Shown here: positions 24,427 through 35,076 of the stretch, in pieces
Numbering within the stretch: position 1 is the first letter of the stretch
Layout of the letters: each line of letters begins with the position of its first letter
Assembly: GCA_963573315.1 (NCBI GenBank)
Contig: OY752140.1
Location: 2,046,001-2,110,000, forward strand
Direction of reading: 5' to 3'
Source: Entomortierella parvispora
Taxonomy: Eukaryota > Mortierellomycota > Mortierellomycetes > Mortierellales > Mortierellaceae
Length of the DNA stretch: 64,000 nt
Program-made: the position numbers and the translations under genes
Notes under the pieces: model-generated
What the model was told of the DNA's origin: nothing
The model's database searches: none
Seen by the model: the letters and a program-made list of their open reading frames with translations, nothing else

Positions 24427-25723
24427 AATTAGAATTTAATTTAGAAAGACCAAGACCAAAGACCAAACATAGAACAATGGGCTTAATCTCCAACAAGGCT
24501 ACTCTACTGCTTCGTTCAATTAAAGTCGTCTGCAATGGATTTATTTCTTCCAATATTTGAAATTCACATTAGCAGGAACCTCACGAGGCCTTTCCGCTCT
24601 GCAAGATCGCCGCACGTAATATGATTCAGGAGCCGAAGCTTTATTCGTATTCAACTAAAAATCGGAAAAGGCGGTAATCATCGCGTTCTACCACGGATTC
24701 TGATTTGGAGGCGTTCAGCCATAATCCAACGGATGATAGCTTCGGGCCATTGTTTGCTCAGGCAGGCCCAAATACCAATTATCTGAATAAAGTGCTCCTC
24801 TCCTACTATTATTAATATTATAACTTCAATTACTAAATAATATTGCAACAACATTTCCCTTACTACTTACTATACCCAACTCACGTTCCATATTAGTGGA
24901 TGAATAATCCAACGCTTACTGAATTCTGCTTCAGTATAACAGGAAGAGCCGACAACGAAGGATCAAAAAGCAGAGTCGCTATGAACGCTTGGCTGTCAAA
25001 AGCCAGCTGTCCCTTGATATTGTCCATGGTGTTGTCTGTTGGTATCTTGCCCTAGTGTGGTTCTTGACTTTTCCCCTTGGTGTGATCTCTTGGTGTTGTC
25101 ACTATGATGGTATTCTTGTATTGTCCCCTGGTACTGCTTCCTTCAGAGTGGTCTCTCTGCGTTGCTCATAAGTGTTGTTGTCCCTGGAGGTTGTCCCTCG
25201 ATTTTTCAATCTTTCGGCATGCCCCCGTTTTTTTTTATTTTCATCCCCTTGATCTTTCTAGAATGTCCTTGACTTTTCGGCGTTCTTCTTTATTGTTTCT
25301 CTACGTGCCATTAGTTTTCTAATTTCCCTGCTATCCTTGATTTTAGTGTTGCCCCCTTGAATCATCTCTGACTGGCCCAAATCACCTGAGCTATCTGTCA
25401 TTGTTCCTGCAACACTAAGTATTCGCCTCATGTTTATAAAGGATTTCCACCTTTCTGCTTCCACACCGAAAACACAATCCTTCACGACACTAGACACATA
25501 GCAGTATACAGTACAAGAGCTGCCACACGTAACCCTAGAAAGAACGAAACCAACTTCCATCAAGAACGCTCATAGCAACACTCTCTTAAACTTCTAGATA
25601 CAGATCGGGCAAAGTAAGGCGTTGTAGCTGCTTATCACGATTTTAATGACAAATGAATTGGCTTGGTCATAGTTAATCAATCTAATAACTTGGCAACCTT
25701 CAATAGTTACGTCATCCTTCAGT
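24427..25723. other. Intergenic with degenerate short repeats
   Basis: About 1.3 kb between THR1 and the cyclophilin. An A/T-rich patch is at about 24800-24870. Between about 25005 and 25230 the minus strand shows loosely repeated GGGACAACA/CACCAAG-like units, and the minus-strand frame 25563-25258 is open for 101 codons without a known domain. I see no supported gene. Confidence 0.4.
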
Positions 25724-26272
25724 ATGAAGTTCAAGAACCTTGTCGCTCTATGTGTTGCTGCTACCGCTGTTGGAGTGTCAGCTCTAAAGTCTGTCTCCGT
25801 TACACTTCAGACCAATTTTGGCGACATTAAAATGGTCTTGGACGGCGTGCATGCCCCCAAAGCCACAGAAAACTTTTACGAGCTCTGCAAGCGAGGATAC
25901 TATGATAATACAGTATTCTTCCGACTTACAACGCAGGGCATTTTTGTTGTCCAGGGAGGCGATCCCACTGGTACTGGAAATGGAGGAGAGTCAATTTACG
26001 GCCAGCCTTTTCCAGACGAAAACCTCACCGGCGCCAAGTACACCACGGGCACAGTTGCCATGGCTAATGCTGGTCCAAACACCAATAGATCTCAGTTCTT
26101 TATCGTGTTTGCCAATAGTGAGCTTCCTCCTAGCTATACTGTATTTGGCCATGTCGAAACTGGAATAGGCACTATCGTTAAGGTTGCTTCTGCTGGGACT
26201 GAGGATGATGGTAGCGATGGCCCGCCCCGTGAGCGCTTTGTCATTAACAAGTGCACTGCAGAATCAACCTAG
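25724..26272 (+). CDS. Secreted cyclophilin-type peptidyl-prolyl isomerase
   Basis: Peptidyl-prolyl cis-trans isomerase of the cyclophilin fold, predicted secretory: residues 1-20 (KFKNLVALCVAATAVGVSA) form a signal peptide, with cleavage likely before LKSVSV. 182 residues, no intron. Core motifs: FGDIKMVLDGVHAPKATENF, FFRLTTQGIFVVQGGDPTGT (catalytic Arg and QGGD), MANAGPNTNRSQFFIVFA and LPPSYTVFGHVETG. The Trp that binds cyclosporin in human CypA is replaced in the ELPPSY segment, so low cyclosporin sensitivity is expected. The GDPTGTG, MANAGPNTN and LPPSYTVFG wording recalls actinobacterial cyclophilins more than the fungal CypA/CypB forms, and with no intron this suggests transfer (inference). 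It may act in the ER, wall or medium; no KDEL-like retention signal is present. Confidence 0.9.
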   Translation: MKFKNLVALCVAATAVGVSALKSVSVTLQTNFGDIKMVLDGVHAPKATENFYELCKRGYYDNTVFFRLTTQGIFVVQGGDPTGTGNGGESIYGQPFPDENLTGAKYTTGTVAMANAGPNTNRSQFFIVFANSELPPSYTVFGHVETGIGTIVKVASAGTEDDGSDGPPRERFVINKCTAEST

Positions 26273-26729
26273 GACATCTGACAGTAGACCACAGTAAAAT
26301 GAAGTGCATACTGTATATTTATTTCTTGATTCTTGTTGTACTGTACAGTCTCTGCGAAAACACTAAGGATGGTATTCAAGAAGGAAGATTTAAAAAACAC
26401 GATGCCAGTCAATAGACTTTGATTCTCTTGACAGAGCAGCGTTGTCCGCTTGTCGGAAAAGACGAAGGATAGGCGTTCAACAACAAAAAATCCGGCGCTC
26501 GATTATTGGTTCGACAAATTATTTTGGGGTTGAAACTATTTTCAAAAAGAAGTCCAAAAAAAGACCAAATATAGAATAAAAAATAAAAAATAAAAATGCA
26601 AGATGCGTGCGTACATGTATTTTGAATCATCGCAAGTGTTAACTCACTCCCCTGCAAACAAAAAAAATAACCCCCAAATGCATTCGAATCTCGTTCATCA
26701 CCCCTTCACTCTCTTTCTCCACGTTCACC
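26273..26729. other. Intergenic between cyclophilin and zuotin
   Basis: About 460 A/T-rich bases containing repeated AAAAAATAAAAAATAAAAA near 26574-26595, the 3' UTR of the cyclophilin and the promoter of zuotin. No gene seen. Confidence 0.45.
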
Positions 26730-28031
26730 ATGGTCATGGATTTCCTCCTCCCCTCGCCACCAAAGTCTTGGTCTGCTGACAAGTCCTCGGCCTTCCACGC
26801 AAAGATCACCGCCCCTACCAAGGCCGCGATCCAGCCTGTCGGTCGTCACTTCCTTGCCCATGCCCGTCGTCACATTCACATGCGTACCTTCTCTGAGGAC
26901 GAGAAGCACGTTTCCGAAGCCGAGGCTGCTGCCAAGAACGCTGCCGGTGCTGAGGAGAACGACGATGATCTCGGAGACGAGGCCGAGGATGCCGCCATGT
27001 TGAAGCGCGACCCCAAGGACTGGAAGGATCAGGATCAGTACGCCGTCTTGGGCTTGAGCCACTTGCGCTACAAGGCCACCGAGGACCAGATCCGTCGTGC
27101 TCACCGTCGCAAGGTCTTGAAGCACCACCCCGATAAGAAGGCTGCCCACGGTGGTCTCCACGACGATGGTTTCTTCAAGTGCATCCAGAAGGCTTTCGAG
27201 ACCCTCATGGACCCCGTGAAGCGTCGTCAGTGGGACTCTGTGGATCCCAACATCCCCGATGAGATCCCCAACGCAAAGTCCAAGGCCGATTTCTACAAGC
27301 AGTACGCCCCTGTCTTTGAGCGCGAGTCCCGTTTCTCCAACACCCAGCCCGTCCCCCAATTGGGCAATGCTCAGTCGACCCAGGAGGCTGTCGAGTCCTT
27401 CTACGATTTCTACTACAAGTTTGACTCGTGGAGAACCTTTGAGTGGATGGACAAGGAGGATGGTGAGGGCCATGATTCCCGTGATGATAAGAGATACTTT
27501 GAGAAGAAGAACAAGGCTGAGCGTGCCAAGCTGAAGAAGGAGGACAATGCTCGTCTTCGTGAGATTGTCGATCAGGCTTTGTCGCTCGACCCCCGTATCA
27601 AGTTGTTCAAGGAGGCTGCCAACAAGCAGAGAAACGCCAAGCGTTTCGAGAAGGAGGCCGCTGAGAAGAAGGCTGCTGAGGAGGCCGCTGCTGCCGCTGC
27701 TGCTGCCGAGGCTGCCAGGATTGCCGCCGAGGAGGCCGAGAAGGCTGCTCGTGAGGATGGCAAGAAGAACAAGGAGTTGTTGAAGCGTGCTGTCCGCAAG
27801 GAGAAGAAGAACTTGAAGGCTTTGATCAAGGACAACAACTACTTCTTGCCCGCTGGCGAGAACGCTGGTCCCGCTGAAGTTGAGAAGCAGCTCGAGTTGT
27901 TGGATGCTCTCTTGGACGGTGCCAAGGGCTTGGATCAGCTCGAGAGCGTCCGCAAGACCCTCGAGGATGGTGTCAAGAACGGCAACATTGCCGAGGTCTT
28001 CAAGGCCGAGGTCGCCAAGCGCTCTGCTTAA
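26730..28031 (+). CDS. ZUO1: Zuotin, ribosome-associated J-domain protein
   Basis: J-protein half of the ribosome-associated complex (with the Hsp70-like Ssz1), which stimulates Ssb on nascent chains at the ribosome exit. Single exon, 433 residues, matching fungal Zuo1. The J domain covers about residues 100-180, with DQYAVLGLSHLRYKATEDQI and the HPD motif in KVLKHHPDKKA. A zuotin homology region follows (WDSVDPNIPDEIP, FESFYDFYYKFDSWRTF with the downstream DKEDG), then a long charged Ala/Glu/Lys helix (about residues 275-350) that contacts the ribosome, and a C-terminal four-helix bundle. Codons strongly favour C-ending and a few preferred triplets, as expected for a highly expressed gene. 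The start could be Met1 or Met3 (MVMDFLL). Confidence 0.95.
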   Translation: MVMDFLLPSPPKSWSADKSSAFHAKITAPTKAAIQPVGRHFLAHARRHIHMRTFSEDEKHVSEAEAAAKNAAGAEENDDDLGDEAEDAAMLKRDPKDWKDQDQYAVLGLSHLRYKATEDQIRRAHRRKVLKHHPDKKAAHGGLHDDGFFKCIQKAFETLMDPVKRRQWDSVDPNIPDEIPNAKSKADFYKQYAPVFERESRFSNTQPVPQLGNAQSTQEAVESFYDFYYKFDSWRTFEWMDKEDGEGHDSRDDKRYFEKKNKAERAKLKKEDNARLREIVDQALSLDPRIKLFKEAANKQRNAKRFEKEAAEKKAAEEAAAAAAAAEAARIAAEEAEKAAREDGKKNKELLKRAVRKEKKNLKALIKDNNYFLPAGENAGPAEVEKQLELLDALLDGAKGLDQLESVRKTLEDGVKNGNIAEVFKAEVAKRSA

Positions 28032-28413
28032 ATCAATGATCTTTTGAAGAGATCTCTCAAAGCTGTGCCCTAGGTGCATCTTGTTGCAACAATAATAAAC
28101 CAAACCCATACCGCATGTATATCACTCTATCCTGGATCTTTTCTGTTTACGATCGACCGATGGACTATTGCTTGCCATCTCGAGAGATACGCGTCCTAGG
28201 GTCAAGTCGAAACAAGATTGGGAGGATGACAAAAGAAAACAAGTGCATCAATCAGATCTCGAGTTTGGTATTCACGAGAAGAGGGCCGCATTGCGCCATT
28301 TGTGCTCGTGCCTGAAAACGGTGATCTGTCGTAAAATTATTGATATTTCCCGCTTCTTTTTCTATCTTTTTCTTTTTCCTTCAAAAAACATCCCTCTCCC
28401 GCTCATCCTCTTC
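28032..28413. other. Intergenic between zuotin and NUS1
   Basis: About 380 bases with an ACAATAATAAACCAAAC polyadenylation-like segment at about 28088 and a T-rich tract (28350-28390) before the NUS1 start. An in-frame upstream Met (28168) is judged to be UTR. Confidence 0.45.
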
Positions 28414-30148
28414 ATGACGACCGAACCTCAGGCATCCACCCTTCGCAGGCGAGGCGGGGATGCTGCCGAAGCGACAGACCTGGCCGCCGCACAGAATGAA
28501 AAGCCAAAGACCAGGACCCCGCAGGAGCTCATGGCCCTCTTCCCCGACCTCAAACCCATTCTTCCCTCCACGACCGATGCCGACCCATCTCTTGAACGGA
28601 CAGCCACAACAACTACGACTTCATTACCATCGTCGTCATCATCTTCATCCAGTGCCAGGAATGTTGGCGGCACCATCTTGTATTACCTAGCCAAACCGTT
28701 TTCATTCTTGGTCTTTGTGCTGATCCATCTCTGTCTCGAGATCATGACCAGTGCTCGGACCATGAAGACGATGGTTCAAGTCTTTTTCTTGCCTCATCTC
28801 TTTCCAGGGGCTCCAGAATTGGTCCGTATCCTCCGAAAGGACCTGGGTCAAGGATCCAACAACAACAACAACAACAACGACAACGGTGTCAATGGATCAA
28901 AAGCCTCGTCGTCGCCTTCACCCCTTCTGGCCAAACTCCCAAAGCACCTGGCCGTGATCCTCCCAGCAGACTCGACTTCAGAGGATGCAGAAGAAGAATG
29001 GCATGCGACTGTGGCTCAATTGGCCCAATGGTCTGTGGCCAGCGGGATCAGGTGTCTGTCTATCATGAGAACCGATCGTAAGAACAAAAAAAGGAACTGA
29101 AGTGGATTCATTTGATCCGCACGGCCCCTGCTCTCCTGCCAGAGTGGACGTGGCAAACTGGAGAACGTCAGAGCCTATTTCTGTTCCGATGGGTTTGGGG
29201 ATTGACATATGATTTTCTCTTTGGTTCCCTTATTTTCTTCTCCCTTTAGCACTCTCACCACCTTTAGTTCACTACTTGCAGGAGAGGATCAATGAGGAGT
29301 TGGCAGAGTTTTACAAGGAGGAACCCAGGAATGTTCCTGTAGCTTTGGTCAGGACCCTAGGCCCTGTGGACGGAGGCGTGCATGGACTGGTCCTCTCTAG
29401 CAATGGTACGAGTCGTCTTGTCTACCATGGCGGTAAACACTTTGGTAAGAAGAAGGAGAGGATTTTTTGTCTCTGAGGAAGAGAAGGAAAAGATAGAGAA
29501 AGTCTGCTTCGCTGAATGAACAACCGGCTCTTCTTCATACTCTAACCATTCTCTTTTGGGTACTACTTCATTTTCCAATGAACTTCCTCGATAGATCTCG
29601 ACATTGTCATCCTGTCAGAGGTTGATGGACACGATAGATTGGCAGAGCACGCCAAGGTGTTGGCGCAGGCGGCTCTGGAAAACAAGATTGAGAGTGAAGA
29701 TATCAACATGAGCTTCCTGGACAAGCAGTTGACTGGTGAGTCTTGTCCTTATTATTATTATTATTTTTTGTCCGCCTGTCTCATTCTGAGCTCTTTAACC
29801 AACCAAGTCTACCTGTTTTTTTTATACAGCTGAGCTCTCAGAGCCAGAACTATTGATCATCTACAAGGACGATTTGGAGTTGAGCAGCTATCCTCCTTGG
29901 CACACCCGGTTGACCGAGATCTAGTAAGTGTTGGAACCCAATCAGAGCTTGTTGAACTCTCTTATTTTTTTCCTCCGTAAATCGCATGAAGACTGTCTAC
30001 TAACGACGTGTCTACGCTTTTCTTTTTTTTTTTTTGTGCCGGCTCACTTGTTAGCCATCATCCTGATCAGGCCGTCATCCCGAAATATACCATGTTCTTG
30101 CAGGCATTACATCGATATGCCAAATGCGAACAGCGCTTTGGAAAATAA
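28414..30148 (+). CDS. NUS1: Dehydrodolichyl diphosphate synthase subunit NUS1 (Nogo-B receptor type)
   Basis: Non-catalytic partner of the cis-prenyltransferase that makes dehydrodolichyl diphosphate at the ER for N-glycosylation. Five exons keep phase: 28414-29077, 29250-29405, 29595-29735, 29830-29923 and 30055-30148; 382 residues. The N-terminal half has a Ser/Thr-rich linker and a membrane stretch (ILYYLAKPFSFLVFVLIHLC, about residues 88-107), an Asn run, then the diverged synthase fold: LPKHLAVILPADS, VASGIRCLSIMRTD, DLDIVILSEVDG, ELLIIYKDDLELSSYPPW and RLTEIY. The last exon ends ALHRYAKCEQRFGK, which carries the C-terminal RxG motif needed for activity of the partner complex. It converges on the WD40 gene with only about 110 bases between stops. 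Confidence 0.92.
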
Positions 30149-30258
30149 ATCAATGGATATACGAACAAGTCTTGAGTATTTTTGTCAAGAAATTATATAT
30201 CTTACAGTAATTTACATGCAACTATGGTTCATCAAGATCATCCGACTCTAACAGATTC

Positions 30259-32765
30259 CTAGGGCGCCAGACTAGTCCATGAGAGATGGATGACCCACGA
30301 GCGGGAGAGAGAGAGAGATGTTAACACTCTTGCTAGATGATGCATAGCAGAAAACAAATTATCCGTTTACCTTGAATGCAGCCATGGTCTTCAGGTTTTT
30401 TTGCATTAGGGAAACCAGGGGCGACCGTCGCAATCACATCCTCAATATGAGGACACCAATCAAAGTCAGAGAAAGACATCCTAACGAAACAAAAGAAAAC
30501 AAAGATCAGCTCGGGTCGTTCATCTGCAATAACCCCCCCCCCTTCCTTTGATAACTGGAGCAAAGAATAAAAGAAAATAACAGACTCAACGTACTGGCTC
30601 GCGTCATGCAGGAACAGTCTCTCACAGCGCTGGCGATCACCAAGGTGAGGGTTCCTGCATCCTTCAGGGTTGTCGATCTTCCATATATTCAAATGGCCGG
30701 AGTGTGCGTGGTCTGCAATCACATCACGATGGTGAGGAGACCATTTTGCCTTGCGGATCCGGTAAGGTTCCTTATGAAAGTGATAATTTTTCGCGTAATA
30801 CTAGCGTGTTGGAAGAAATAAAGGAGATATCGTTAGATAGTGGGCTCTGGATATAGCCTCTGATAAGAAACCTCTCGGACCATACATCACTACTCATTTT
30901 GCGCCGATCCCAGACGCGGATAGTTTGCGGACTGACGGTCAAAAACTCGTGTTCTCGGTGAGGATTCCACTCAACATAGTGAATGGGGTCCCACGATGCC
31001 GATGACGAGCTTTGGGCTTTGTACTTTAGGCAAGATAAAGTGGTAGAAATAGACTGTTCTATAGGTGCCCGTGAATCGTAGAGCGCGATTTGAGCATTTT
31101 TGTCCGATCCCACAAGCATCAGCGGCTCGAATTCGTGCCGCGAGATGCAGCAACTTGCGAATGTTCTGTCTCGATCCACTTTTACTGTCAAGTCGCTCTG
31201 GATGCTCGCCGTAGCTACAATGGACAAAAAAACACATCAACATAAAAAATCGTATACCACTGGAACACTGATACGTATTAGCCCACCTGTAGGTTTCGTA
31301 GAATTGACAGAATTTGTTAGATCGTAAGATTGGATATCCCCACGCCTGTCAACACTACAGACCGCCATTCTCTTGACATCAAACCAAAGGCTCTCATCCT
31401 GAGTAGAGAAGTCTCTTGTTAATCTGCAAAGTGGGATCCATCGTATGAAGAAGTGTTAATATCGATTGTTGCAAGCAGACCAGTAGGACGAAAACAATCT
31501 AGTCTTACCTAGCCACTGCCACCTTGGCCGCCTCCCCGCTCTCTTTCATATCCCAGACGACCAGGCCTTGAGATCGTATGTTGGTGATCAGATGACCAGA
31601 CTCCAAACATCTATTACGAATTAACAATTAGTTGGAACTGGTACAAGAAATCCCCTTTGGTGAACTATAGATGCTTCCCAGCTTACTTCATGGCCAGCAC
31701 CTGGCCTCGCATACCAATATTTACACCCTCGGTAAACGCCTAAAAAAAGGAAATACATTCATTTTAGAGATTTGCTCAGTGCGTATCATACAGAAAGAGG
31801 CACCATGTCACTTACACCGCCAACCTCATCAAGTTTTGTTTTATCCCGAAGAGTCAACATTTCTTTGGCTGATTCTCTGTCTCCATACCGTCTCATCTCG
31901 ACGGTCAAACAGGACGCTACGGGGCAACTTTTCTTTGACTCAAGGGAATTATAAGTAGAACCTATTGGCGGAACAAAAACAATGCACTTTTAGCTTTGCT
32001 GCTAATATGAACATTTCCTTTTGCAAGCAAGCATAGATCTGTTCCATAAAGAAAAAACAGGTACAACAAAATAGCTCTAATCAACCCTCGTACCGTAATG
32101 TAGCCGCACTGTCGAGACATCTAGCGATGAGCCCCAGGCGACGGTCGAGACTGAGAGCGGGTGCGTAGTCAGGTTATAGAGGGTCTCGTACGCCACGTAG
32201 GCACCATCGCACAACTCCTTCATGTCGGCTCTCATTCGAGTGCAATCCTGATCCCCAGGATTCAAGAGGAATTTTCTATCTGCTTGAATATTGTTATGCC
32301 TTTGGACACTCTGGCGTTGCATTTCAGGATCCAGCGCAGCCCTTTTTGCCAGACTCCGCCGCTCTGCCTTTGTCAAAACAGGAGCTGCAGGTTTATGAGC
32401 CGGGACTGCAAGTACGACGGGGGCCTAATGGTTGTTGTTTATGAACATTTTGCAAGACCATTTTCAAGGAATTAAAATTGGAGTGCAAATTCCTGGGAGT
32501 CCAGACTTTTTCTTTTTTTTCCAAAACAGCGAGGGTAAAGAAACGTTACCTTGACTTCGTGCACGACCTGAAAGTTTCTGGCGGGGTCGGCGACGTTGGT
32601 CGGGACACCAATGACATTGCCTTTGGGAATAGCGATGGGAGTGCCTTTGGAAAGAGCAATGGGCACGCCTTTCGGGACATTAATGGGATTACCCCAGTGG
32701 GGAGGAGGGGGAACACCTCTGGGCTTTGGCCTGTCGATTGGACTCGGCCGATAGACGGGAGGCAT
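30259..32765 (-). CDS. WD40-repeat protein, exact family unresolved
   Basis: Beta-propeller protein of unknown function. Exons I can support: 32765-32550 (MPPVYRPSPIDRPKPRG, Pro-rich with KGxPI repeats), 32424-32094, then about 31960-31814, 31741-31686, 31610-31508, 31423-31290, 31210-30860, 30805-30600 and 30480-30370. WD-like units: SQGLVVWDMKES, CSVDRRGDIQSYDL, PLMLVGSDKNAQIALYDSRA, YVEWNPHREHEFLTV with TIRVWDRRK, AKWSPHHRDVIADH with HLNIWKIDN, and FDWCPHIEDVIATVAPG. The first 180 residues precede the propeller. One junction near 30800-30880 has no normal donor in phase, and the last exon (stop placed at 30259) is tentative. No named orthologue is recognised. Confidence 0.7.
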
Positions 32766-33090
32766 GTGAATGAGAACAGGCAATGGTGCAGAAGAAGAAG
32801 AGGAAGAAGAGAAAGACAGATCAGCCTGTGGGATGCATGCATGCATAAAGAAAAAGAAAAAGGGCTTCGCCCGGTGACTGTCCTTCGATGCACAGAGAGA
32901 GAAAAGAGGACGCGCACGCGGCGCCAAAGGTGTGAGTGTTATTTGCATGCTTGCTTGCTTGCGTCCAAAGAAATTCACTCCTCCCTTCCCCCATCTCATT
33001 CCCTTTCATTCTTCCTTCCTTCCTTCCTTCCTTCCTTCCTTCTTTCCTTCATCAACTTCATCTCTTTGTCATCACTCACCGACATTTCAC
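32766..33090. promoter_or_regulatory. Divergent promoter of the WD40 gene and PI31
   Basis: 325 bases between two divergent starts, with GCATGCATGCAT near 32836-32847, TTGCTTGCTTGC near 32950, and a TTCC tetranucleotide repeat at about 33011-33050. Confidence 0.5.
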
Positions 33091-34686
33091 ATGTCATCTC
33101 TACAGCGGCCCCCTTCAACTTCAACAGGTGCTGCCTCCAGCGCACTGGACTCGGACTCGGTCCTCACCCTCCTCCAAAGCCTGCTTCCAGCTCACCCGAT
33201 ACAAGGACAGCAACGCACAGACTCGGCCTCCTCTGATACTAGTACCTCGGAACCAGCTGTCGTCCTCCGCTCGCCCTACGAGGGCCTGGCATCCCTGTCG
33301 CACGCCATCATGACCTCCGTAGGATTCAGACTTGTTGGTCTTGGCGAAGACGACTCGTTGGAGAATGACCGTTTGACCATTGATGGTAAACACTGGGTGG
33401 GAATACATGGACATTCTAGATATCAACAGCAGTTTTTTCTCGATACTGACAAACACCACTACCCTTTAGATCTTTCGCGGGCAAATGTCTTGCCAGCTCG
33501 ATGGAACGCATCCTCGGAAAGCTACTCTTTCAGATACACCCACACGCAATCATCGCTCACGTACTTGGTCAAGTGCATGCGTATTGCGGGCAAATTTGTC
33601 ATTCACGGAACAGCTATCGAGGTAACGACCAGATATCTTAAACTGAGAAAGAGAAATGTTATAATATGCTAACAGTGAAGGACATTTTTGGGTATATAGA
33701 CAAGCCAAATTTGCTCGTTGGAGCTTCCCATCAAGGACTTTACCTCCCCTTCGTACTTTCCCTTCACAACCGCCACAGACTTGAACAGAGACCCTCTTTG
33801 GAACGGATTCATTTCAAGGTCCAGGATCAACGACTTGATCAGTCAATTCAAAATCAAAATTGTCCAACAGCTCATCCCAGGTTTGTCCAAACCAGGCTAT
33901 CAGGAAGAAAGAGTTCCCAGCGGCACAGGCGCAAGTACCACCACAGGAGGATCGGGCTCAACTTCTGGAGCCTCGGGTTCCACTACAGGAAGTGGAGCAG
34001 GACGGCCCGGTTATTACCCAGATGACCCTTCCAGATTCCCGGGAGTAGGAGGGGTTCCCCACCCGGGGAGACCTGGATTCGTTCCACGACCTCCCATCTT
34101 TGGAGATCCATTCTCTGCCGAAGATCCGGATTACGGTGGGTATGGTGGACGCGGCGGACATAATCCCTTCAACATCGGAGGCAGTGATCTTGATCCCTTT
34201 GGAGGTCGTCTTGGCGGAGGGATCGGAGGCAGCGGAATTGGCGGATTTGGTGGCGGGATTGGTGGTAGCACTGGCGGTGGCATGATTGTAGGGCCTAATC
34301 ATCCCATGTTCCGTCGTCCCCCTCCTGGTGGTGGTGGTGGAGGGGGCGGAATCTATGGAGGACCTCAACCTCTGCCCCGGGGATCCGTGCCACCAGGAGC
34401 TCGGTTTGATCCAATTGGACCCTTCGGTCCTGGAGCAGGTGCAGGGTACCGTGCTGGCGGTAATGCTCCTGGTGCGGGAACCGCTCATCAAGGTCCTCCT
34501 CAAGGACCTGGCTCTGGTGTACCGTAGGTGTTTGTATAGTTTTTGGTATTGTCCCTTGACGACGTTCATGGCCACGTGTCCTAACTACGTCTGCACTACC
34601 AACTAATAATTTACAGGGACAGATTCCCGGGTGAGCCCGACAATGATGAGCCCCCTCCCCCAGGGTACATGGACATGTTCATGTAG
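33091..34686 (+). CDS. Proteasome inhibitor PI31-like protein
   Basis: Binds the 20S proteasome (PI31/PSMF1 family) and is thought to regulate its assembly or transport. Three exons: 33091-33621, 33700-34523 and 34617-34686; 474 residues, longer than the human 271. The N-terminal FP domain is a globular region from about residue 20 to 240, with a typical KHWVGIHG turn and LNRDPLWNGF. The C-terminal half is Gly/Pro-rich and carries the PI31 signatures GYYPDDPSRFPGVGG, GGSDLDPFG, MIVGPNHPMFR and PPGARFDPIGPFGP. The short last exon gives DRFPGEPDNDEPPPPGYMDMFM, the conserved Pro-rich end followed by a hydrophobic C-terminus. The acceptor at 33699 fits phase 0. Confidence 0.9.
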
Positions 34687-35076
34687 TCTTTCTTGGAAAA
34701 TGATACTGGATCCATTAAAGAAAAAGAAAAAGAAAGAAATCATTGCTACATGTTCCTACACTCCCATGTCTTTGTATGGACTTGTGAAAGACAGTGAAAA
34801 TGGTATTTTCATCAGCTCGTTATTCCCGCATCTGATCTTTGTGGAAGATCTTACCAGATCGAAACATTTTGTTTGCATCTTCTTTTTTCTTTGATTGCAA
34901 TTCAGGATAATCTCCCTCCGCGTAAATGAAGAAAATCAGGAAGATGGGGAAGGTTGCTATTATCTTTCTTTGTAAGTAATGACTTGTGTGTCAGCTATGT
35001 AGGGCCTACGCTGGCCTATATAAGTGTGTAACTAATCTTTGTGATTCTTTTAAATTGTGTAAAAAAAAATTGGGGT
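34687..35076. other. Intergenic between convergent PI31 and chitin deacetylase genes
   Basis: About 390 bases of shared 3' flank, A/T-rich, with no coding signal. Confidence 0.45.

Noticed and set aside
26706-28109. 467-codon minus-strand frame overlapping zuotin
   Set aside because: Leu/Val-rich shadow of Lys/Glu/Ala codons in the antisense strand of ZUO1.
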